Shown piece by piece: positions 58,918-64,000 of a stretch of 64,000 nucleotides of DNA. Position numbers and translations under genes: made by a program. Source of the stretch: Larkinella soli (lineage in GTDB: Bacteria > Bacteroidota > Bacteroidia > Cytophagales > Spirosomataceae); the NCBI RefSeq assembly GCF_003703975.1, contig NZ_QTJY01000004.1, positions 372,001-436,000 on the forward strand, in the 5' to 3' direction. The first letter of the stretch is position 1, and the number at the start of each line of letters is the position of its first letter. The notes below the pieces were generated by a model. The model was not told where the DNA came from. It saw only the letters and a program-made list of their open reading frames with translations, and made no database searches.

Positions 58918-60126
58918 ATGGCTGAAGCATTCATTTACGACGCCGTCCGGACGCCCCGGGGCCGGGGCAAAGCCGACGGCGCCCTCCATACCGTGCAGCC
59001 CGTTCAGCTGCTGGCCCTCGTTCTCCGTGAACTCCGCGACCGTAACCGGCTCGATACCACCCTGATCGACGACGTCATGATGGGCTGCGTCACTCCCATC
59101 GGTGAGCAGGGTGCCGATATTGCCCGTACGGCGGTCCTGGAGGCCGGCTATCCCGTCTCGGTGGCTGGAGTGCAGCTCAACCGGTTTTGCTCGTCGGGGC
59201 TGGAAGCCGTCAATCTGGCGGCCGCCTGCGTCATGGCCGGTCAGGTCGATGCCGTCATCGCCGGCGGTATCGAGTCGATGTCGCGCGTGCCGATGGGGGC
59301 CGACGGCGGGGCGCTCTGGACGAGTCCGGAAATCGTTGCCCGACACCGGATCGTTCCCCAGGGTATCTCCGCCGACCTTCTGGCTACGCGCTACGGTTTT
59401 AGCCGGACAGATGCCGATATCTATGCCGCCGAATCTCACCGGCGGGCCTGGACGGCCTGGCAGGAGGGCCGGTTCACCGGTTCCGTTATGCCGGTCAGGG
59501 ATCGGCTCGGCCATCCGGTGCTGGACCGCGACGAAGGCATCCGGCCCGACTCGACGGTGGAAAGCCTGTCGAAACTGAAGCCGGCCTTCGAGGGCCTCGG
59601 CCGGAAAGGACTGGATGCGCTGGCACTGCTGAAATTTCCGGAAATAGCTCAGATCAACCACATTCACCACGCCGGAAATTCCTCCCAAATTGTCGATGGG
59701 GCCGCCGGTTTGCTGGTCGGCAGCCGCGCTTTTGGTGAGAAAGCGGGTTTGAAACCCCGCGCCCGCATCCGGGCGTTTGCGGCCGTCGGCTCCGACCCGA
59801 CCGAAATGCTCACCGGCCCCGTGCCGGCGACCCGTAAAGTGCTTGGAAAAGCCGGTTTGCAAATCGGGGACATCGACCTCTTTGAAGTCAACGAAGCGTT
59901 CGCGGTAGTTCCCCTGCTTTATATGGAACAACTGGGCATCGACCACGGCCGCCTGAACGTCAACGGCGGAGGCATCGCCATGGGCCATCCGCTGGGAGCC
60001 ACCGGGGCCGTCATCTCGGCCATCCTGCTCGACGAACTGGAACGCTCCGGCAAACCACTGGGCCTGGCCACCCTCTGCGTCGGGGGCGGTATGGGCGTCG
60101 CCACAATATTTGAAAGAATTCACTAA
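58918..60126 (+). CDS. Acetyl-CoA acyltransferase (thiolase)
   Basis: 402 residues. The acyl-enzyme cysteine is C91 in LNRFCSSGLEAVNLAA, the C-terminal histidine is H357 in GHPLGATGAV and the second cysteine is C387 in LCVGGGMGVA. It thiolytically cleaves 3-ketoacyl-CoA in beta-oxidation or works in reverse. It lies 12 bases before the FadB-type fusion, so the two encode a complete beta-oxidation cycle except acyl-CoA dehydrogenase. Confidence 0.95.
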   Translation: MAEAFIYDAVRTPRGRGKADGALHTVQPVQLLALVLRELRDRNRLDTTLIDDVMMGCVTPIGEQGADIARTAVLEAGYPVSVAGVQLNRFCSSGLEAVNLAAACVMAGQVDAVIAGGIESMSRVPMGADGGALWTSPEIVARHRIVPQGISADLLATRYGFSRTDADIYAAESHRRAWTAWQEGRFTGSVMPVRDRLGHPVLDRDEGIRPDSTVESLSKLKPAFEGLGRKGLDALALLKFPEIAQINHIHHAGNSSQIVDGAAGLLVGSRAFGEKAGLKPRARIRAFAAVGSDPTEMLTGPVPATRKVLGKAGLQIGDIDLFEVNEAFAVVPLLYMEQLGIDHGRLNVNGGGIAMGHPLGATGAVISAILLDELERSGKPLGLATLCVGGGMGVATIFERIH

Positions 60127-60138
60127 AGAGCTTCTCCA

Positions 60139-62304
60139 ATGATCGATTACAACGCTGAGGGCGGGGTGGCGGTTCTGATCTGGAACATGACCACGGCTCC
60201 GATGAACGTTCTGAACGACGACTCGCTTCCGGCATTCGAGGCTGCCCTCCGGCGGGCCTGGGACGACCCGGAGGTGAAGGGTCTCCTCATCACTTCCGCC
60301 AGGAACGAGTTCGTGGCCGGAGCGGACCTGAAACAGATTCTTCGTAACAACGATACCGACCCGGTGGAGATGCTGAAGATTTCGGCCGGGCTAAACCGGG
60401 TTTTTCGCGCCATCGAAACCTCCGGCAAACCGACGGTGGCCGCCATCAACGGGACGGCCCTGGGCGGGGGCTACGAAATCTGTCTGGCCTGCCACCACCG
60501 CATCGCGCTCGACCAGCCGAAAGCCGTCATCGGACTGCCCGAGGTGACGCTGGGGCTGCTGCCCGGCGCCGGCGGCACACAGCGGCTGCCCCGGATGCTG
60601 GGCATCGAAGCGGCTTTGCCGCTCCTGCTGGAAGGCCGTCGGGTGTCGCCGAAGGAGGCCCACGGGCTGGGCATGGTCGACGAATTGGCCGGGAGCCGGG
60701 AGGAACTGATGGAAAAGGCCCGGCGCTGGCTGTCCGAAAATCCGAACCCGCTCCAGCCCTGGGACGAGCGTGATCCGAAGACCGGCCGCATCGTCGGTCG
60801 GGAAAATTTCAGGGTTCCGGGCGGGGATGTGCAGAGTCCGGCCGGAGCGCGGCTGTTTCCGGCGGCAACGGCCCGGGTTATGGAAAAAACACACGGCAAT
60901 TACCCCGCTCCGCTCGCGATTCTCGACTGCGTGTACGAAGGGTTGCAGGTCGGGATGGACCAGGGGCTGGAGATCGAAGCCCGGCATTTCGTAAAGGTAG
61001 CCCGCTCCAAAGTGGCGAAAAACCTCATTCAGACGACCTTTCTGGGAATGAACGAGGCCAATAAAGGAGCCGCCAGACCGAAACCCATTCCTCCGACGGA
61101 GGTCAGGAAACTCGGTATTCTGGGAGCGGGGATGATGGGCTCGGGCATTGCCTGTGTGGCGGCTTCGGCCGGGCTTGATGTCGTATTGAAAGACGTTTCA
61201 CCGGAAGCCGCCGAACGCGGAAAAGCCTATTCCCGGAAAGTCCTCGACAAGAGTATCGAACGCAGCCAGACCACGCCGGACAAGGCCCAGGCCGTGCTGG
61301 ACCGCATCCGGCCTACCGATCGCATGAGCGATCTGGCCGGCTGCGACCTGATTATTGAAGCCGTTTTTGAAGACCGCGAACTGAAAGCCACCGTCAGCCG
61401 CGAGGCCGAAGCCCTGCTGACGGAAGCCGGGGTGTTGGCCTCCAACACTTCCACCCTGCCGATTACCGGCCTGGCCCAGGGGCTGACGCGCCCCGACCGG
61501 TTCATCGGCCTGCACTTCTTCTCGCCGGTCGACAGGATGCAGCTGGTTGAAATCATCTGCGGCCGCGAAACCTCCGAATATACCCTCGCCGTGGCAATCG
61601 ATTTTGTCCGGAAAATTCGGAAGACGCCCATCGTGGTCAACGATTCGCGCGGCTTCTACACCCCGCGGGTGTTCAGCACGTATTCCTCCGAGGGCATGGA
61701 ACTGCTCCGGGACGGCGTCGATCCGGTCCTGATCGAGAACGCCGGGCGGCTGGCCGGAATGCCCCTCGGGCCGCTGGCCGTCACGGACGAGGTGTCACTG
61801 GACCTGGTCTATCACATTTCCGCCCAGGGCATCCGCGACGGCAGCCTGACCGAAGACGACACGGCCTATCAGCTGTCCAAGCGGTTCGTCGAATTCGGCC
61901 GGCCGGGTAAGAAAGGGAAAGCCGGTTTTTACGAATACCCTGAAGGAGCGACCAAATCCCTCTGGCCGGGCCTGAAGGAGTGGTTTCCTCCAGCGGCCCG
62001 GCAGCCTTCAATCGAGGAGGTGAAGGAGCGGCTTTTGTTCCGGCAGGCGCTGGAAACGGTGCGGTGTCAGGAAGAAGGCGTCATCCGGACGAAGCTCGAT
62101 GCCGACCTCGGCTCCATTCTGGCCTGGGGCTTTCCGTCCTATACTGGAGGAACGCTTTCATTTATCGATTTTGTCGGGCTGAAAAACTTCGTGGCGACCT
62201 GCGACCGGCTGGCCGATGCACACGGAGATCGTTTCCGGCCTACCCAAAGGCTGCGGGAAATGGCGGTTCAGGGCGAAACTTTCGTATTTTTACCCCAAAC
62301 CTGA
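60139..62304 (+). CDS. Fatty acid oxidation bifunctional protein (enoyl-CoA hydratase/3-hydroxyacyl-CoA dehydrogenase)
   Basis: 721 residues. Crotonase domain (about 1-200; ITSARNEFVAGADLKQI, AAINGTALGGGYEICLACHH) with E in GLPEVTLGLLPGAGGTQRLP, then the NAD domain from about residue 325 (LGILGAGMMGSGIACVAASA) and 3HCDH C-terminal domains (RFIGLHFFSPVDRMQLVEII). It hydrates enoyl-CoA and oxidises the hydroxyacyl product. Length and order match the FadB/FadJ type. In one operon with the thiolase before it, and 5 bases from the M28 peptidase after it. Confidence 0.95.
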   Translation: MIDYNAEGGVAVLIWNMTTAPMNVLNDDSLPAFEAALRRAWDDPEVKGLLITSARNEFVAGADLKQILRNNDTDPVEMLKISAGLNRVFRAIETSGKPTVAAINGTALGGGYEICLACHHRIALDQPKAVIGLPEVTLGLLPGAGGTQRLPRMLGIEAALPLLLEGRRVSPKEAHGLGMVDELAGSREELMEKARRWLSENPNPLQPWDERDPKTGRIVGRENFRVPGGDVQSPAGARLFPAATARVMEKTHGNYPAPLAILDCVYEGLQVGMDQGLEIEARHFVKVARSKVAKNLIQTTFLGMNEANKGAARPKPIPPTEVRKLGILGAGMMGSGIACVAASAGLDVVLKDVSPEAAERGKAYSRKVLDKSIERSQTTPDKAQAVLDRIRPTDRMSDLAGCDLIIEAVFEDRELKATVSREAEALLTEAGVLASNTSTLPITGLAQGLTRPDRFIGLHFFSPVDRMQLVEIICGRETSEYTLAVAIDFVRKIRKTPIVVNDSRGFYTPRVFSTYSSEGMELLRDGVDPVLIENAGRLAGMPLGPLAVTDEVSLDLVYHISAQGIRDGSLTEDDTAYQLSKRFVEFGRPGKKGKAGFYEYPEGATKSLWPGLKEWFPPAARQPSIEEVKERLLFRQALETVRCQEEGVIRTKLDADLGSILAWGFPSYTGGTLSFIDFVGLKNFVATCDRLADAHGDRFRPTQRLREMAVQGETFVFLPQT

Positions 62305-62309
62305 CCACC

Positions 62310-63806
62310 ATGAACCGATCTTTTTCACTGACGGCCGTCGGCCTTCTCTTCTCCGGACTGCTGGCCGCACAACCCGTCAACCAGCTTCCCGAATCGAAAA
62401 TAAGTCTGAAGGAAACCGAAGCCCACCTGCGGTTTCTGGCTTCCGACGAACTTCAGGGCCGCCGAACCGGTGAGCCCGGCAATTTTACGGCTGCCCGATA
62501 CATCGCCGAGCAGTTCCGGCTCCTGGGGCTGAAACCGGCCGGGAACCCAACCAGCTACTTTCAGGAAGTGCCTCTGCTTCAGGTCAAACCGGCGGCTTCC
62601 GCCACCGTTCTGATCGGCTCCGACTCGCTGAAGCTGGGCAACCAGATTGCCGTACTGAACGGGAAGCAGACGGACCTCAGGGCCGAAACCGTTTACGTCG
62701 GCTACGGCCTGAACGACGGGCCGGACGGGTATAACGGCCGCGACGTGCGCGGTAAGATCGTGGTGGTTCAGGTCGGGTCGCCGGAGGCTACCACGATCAG
62801 CGGCATGCTGGCGGCCTCCCAGTTAAAAAGGAAACTGGCCGCCGACAAGGGCGCGGTGGCCCTCATCGAACTGTATGCCGGTGGCGCGTATCCCTGGCCC
62901 ATTGTCACGAAGGCGTTTCAGAATGAGCAGATAACGATGCTGCCCCCCGGCGAACCCTCTTCGCTGCCGCACCTCTGGGTCGATAACGGAAAGAACCAGC
63001 TCGCGGCTCTGAAAGAAGCCGGGAAGAGCATCACCGTCCGCACGTCCGGGCGGGTCATGCGCCCGATCCGCGCCGTCAATGTGGCCGGGATCGTGGAGGG
63101 GTCGGACCCCCGGCTGAAGAATGAATACGTCATGCTGTCGGCGCATTTCGATCATGTGGGCGTCGGGAAACAGGGCGGGCAGCCGTATACGCCGGCCGAC
63201 AGCATCTTCAACGGAGCCCGCGACAACGCCTTCGGGACGGTAGCCCTGCTGGCATCCGCGCGGGCGCTTCAGGCCCAGCGGCCCAAACGGTCGGTGCTGA
63301 TCGTGGCCCTGACCGGCGAGGAACTGGGAATGCTGGGAAGTAAATACTACGCCGAACATCCGCTGGTGCCGCTGAAACAAACGATTTTCAACCTGAACAG
63401 CGACGGGGCCGGTTATAACGACACGACGATCGTATCGGTGGTCGGGCTGGAGCGGACCGGGGCGCGGGCCGAAATTGAAGCGGGTGCCAAAGCCTTCGGG
63501 TTGGGGGTATTTGCTGAGCCGGCCCCGGAACAGAACCTGTTCGACCGGTCGGATAATGTGAGTCTGGCGGTGAAGGGCGTTCCGGCTCCGACGTTCTCGG
63601 CCGGTTTCACCAAGTTCGACGGGGAGTTGTTCAAGGTGTACCACCAGGTAACGGATAATCCCGATACCGTCGACTTCCGGTATCTCCTCAAATTCTGTCA
63701 GGCATTCTGTCATGCGGGCCGGCTGATCGCCGATAAACCCGACCGGCCGAAGTGGAGTGCCGGTGATAAATACGAAGCGGCCGCGAAGGCGCTGTATGGG
63801 ATGTGA
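62310..63806 (+). CDS. Secreted M28 family metallopeptidase
   Basis: 498 residues from the ATG at 62310, which gives a signal peptide (FSLTAVGLLFSGLLAAQP). A longer open frame to 61980 overlaps fadB and is rejected. Residues about 30-250 include a protease-associated (PA) region (GRDVRGKIVVVQVG). The M28 site is HFDHVG, then DNAFGTVALL and TGEELGMLGSKYY, with the zinc ligands and catalytic Glu in place. It cleaves peptides in the periplasm or outside. Immediately downstream of fadB (5 bases), probably in its transcript. Confidence 0.93.
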   Translation: MNRSFSLTAVGLLFSGLLAAQPVNQLPESKISLKETEAHLRFLASDELQGRRTGEPGNFTAARYIAEQFRLLGLKPAGNPTSYFQEVPLLQVKPAASATVLIGSDSLKLGNQIAVLNGKQTDLRAETVYVGYGLNDGPDGYNGRDVRGKIVVVQVGSPEATTISGMLAASQLKRKLAADKGAVALIELYAGGAYPWPIVTKAFQNEQITMLPPGEPSSLPHLWVDNGKNQLAALKEAGKSITVRTSGRVMRPIRAVNVAGIVEGSDPRLKNEYVMLSAHFDHVGVGKQGGQPYTPADSIFNGARDNAFGTVALLASARALQAQRPKRSVLIVALTGEELGMLGSKYYAEHPLVPLKQTIFNLNSDGAGYNDTTIVSVVGLERTGARAEIEAGAKAFGLGVFAEPAPEQNLFDRSDNVSLAVKGVPAPTFSAGFTKFDGELFKVYHQVTDNPDTVDFRYLLKFCQAFCHAGRLIADKPDRPKWSAGDKYEAAAKALYGM

Positions 63807-63810
63807 AGCG

Positions 63811-63842
63811 ACCCCCAAACCCCCCGACGAGGGTTTGGGGGT
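63811..63842. other. Hairpin without T-run between convergent genes
   Basis: ACCCCCAAACCC (63811-63822) pairs with GGGTTTGGGGGT (63831-63842). It is followed by AAAAAA on the plus strand and lacks a T-run on the minus strand, so it is not a canonical terminator. Confidence 0.5.
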
Positions 63843-63848
63843 AAAAAA

Positions 63849-64000
63849 TCAATACCGGCGGCCGATGCCGAACCCGTAACCCACCAGAAAACTGATGGTC
63901 GAGTTGCGGACGTTGCCGTCAGGCGTCGGGGCCTTGGCCGGGTCCGTAATGTCCGACAGTCCCAGCGTATAGCGGGCGTCGAGATGCAGACGCTGGGCCT
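63849..64000 (-). CDS. Outer membrane beta-barrel protein (partial, C-terminus only)
   Basis: The last 50 or so residues of a protein whose start lies beyond the window. The frame reads LDARYTLGLSDITDP and ends ISFLVGYGFGIGRRY before a TGA at 63849-63851. The alternating hydrophobic pattern and aromatic final residue are typical of the terminal strand of outer-membrane beta-barrels of the Bacteroidota OMP_b-brl type. Convergent with the M28 peptidase gene. Confidence 0.7.
   Translation of the reverse strand, partial: AQRLHLDARYTLGLSDITDPAKAPTPDGNVRNSTISFLVGYGFGIGRRY

Noticed and set aside
61980-62309. Upstream in-frame extension of the M28 peptidase
   Set aside because: It overlaps fadB, and the ATG at 62310 gives a proper signal peptide.
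63811-63842. Hairpin as terminator for the M28 or barrel gene
   Set aside because: No T-run on either side in the correct orientation.
1-64000. tRNA, rRNA, transposase, integrase or phage genes
   Set aside because: Intergenic regions were read on both strands and no tRNA-like cloverleaf, rRNA segment or mobile-element protein was recognised.

Overview
The window reads as a chromosomal segment of a Bacteroidota bacterium, most likely order Cytophagales (Spirosoma/Larkinella-like). Four signs support this. Two very large secreted proteins carry type IX secretion (T9SS) C-terminal sorting domains. Three promoters match the Bacteroidota pattern (-33 TTG, 20 bases, -7 TAnnTTTG). An ECF sigma factor sits beside a FecR-type anti-sigma factor. 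Several families are largely Bacteroidota-specific (DUF4296, DUF2480, DUF2911, M56 proteins with TonB C-terminal domains). The DNA is GC-rich except for a few AT-rich intergenic stretches and one AT-rich islet at about 25.9-26.9 kb. The genus is inference. No tRNA, rRNA, CRISPR array, IS element or prophage was seen.

Layout. 1-1.2 kb: end of a histidine-phosphatase lipoprotein and a small secreted protein. 1.2-4.1 kb: a BlaI-M56 (BlaR1-like) operon with a third gene that is a decapitated M56 paralogue, preceded by two tandem palindromic operators. 4.26-5.2 kb: a RES/Xre toxin-antitoxin pair. 5.2-8.9 kb: metallo-beta-lactamase-fold hydrolase, amidohydrolase and M61 peptidase. 9.0-12.6 kb: a housekeeping run rpmH-rnpA-S41 protease-tsaB-DUF2480. 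12.6-16.05 kb: a DUF58/BatD-like/BatA aerotolerance-type operon ending in rnhB. 16.2-23 kb: DUF4296 lipoprotein, polyprenol-phosphate glycosyltransferase, a secreted subtilisin of 1336 residues and a divergent DeoC. 24-26 kb: gcvT-comB, followed by the AT-rich islet with a 79-residue peptide gene, a perfect hairpin and a 102-residue membrane protein gene.

26.9-36 kb: DUF1080 lipoprotein, acyl carrier protein, a complete tripartite drug efflux operon (HlyD-DHA2 MFS-TolC) divergent from its likely MarR repressor, an aldehyde dehydrogenase and an orphan 7TMR-DISM histidine kinase. 36-40.7 kb: a Tat-exported Gfo/Idh/MocA oxidoreductase, SCP2 protein, ECF sigma factor and FecR protein. 40.9-47.6 kb: three tandem paralogous MFS transporters, a membrane protein and an M1 aminopeptidase, all on the minus strand. 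47.7-51.3 kb: a lipoprotein truncated haemoglobin behind a small HMA-like protein, DUF2911 and uvrB. 51.7-55.5 kb: a 1259-residue CotH-kinase surface protein with repeated modules. 55.6-63.8 kb: small lipoprotein, TIGR01777 epimerase, CapD/PglF-type nucleotide-sugar dehydratase, the fatty-acid beta-oxidation pair (thiolase and FadB-type fusion) and an M28 peptidase. The right edge cuts an outer-membrane beta-barrel gene.

Most of the window is ordinary core chromosome. The items most worth follow-up are the AT-rich peptide/membrane-protein islet, the decapitated BlaR1 paralogue and tandem operators, the MarR operator array over the efflux promoter, the membrane-anchored truncated haemoglobin lacking the usual distal tyrosine, and the repeated modules in the CotH protein.
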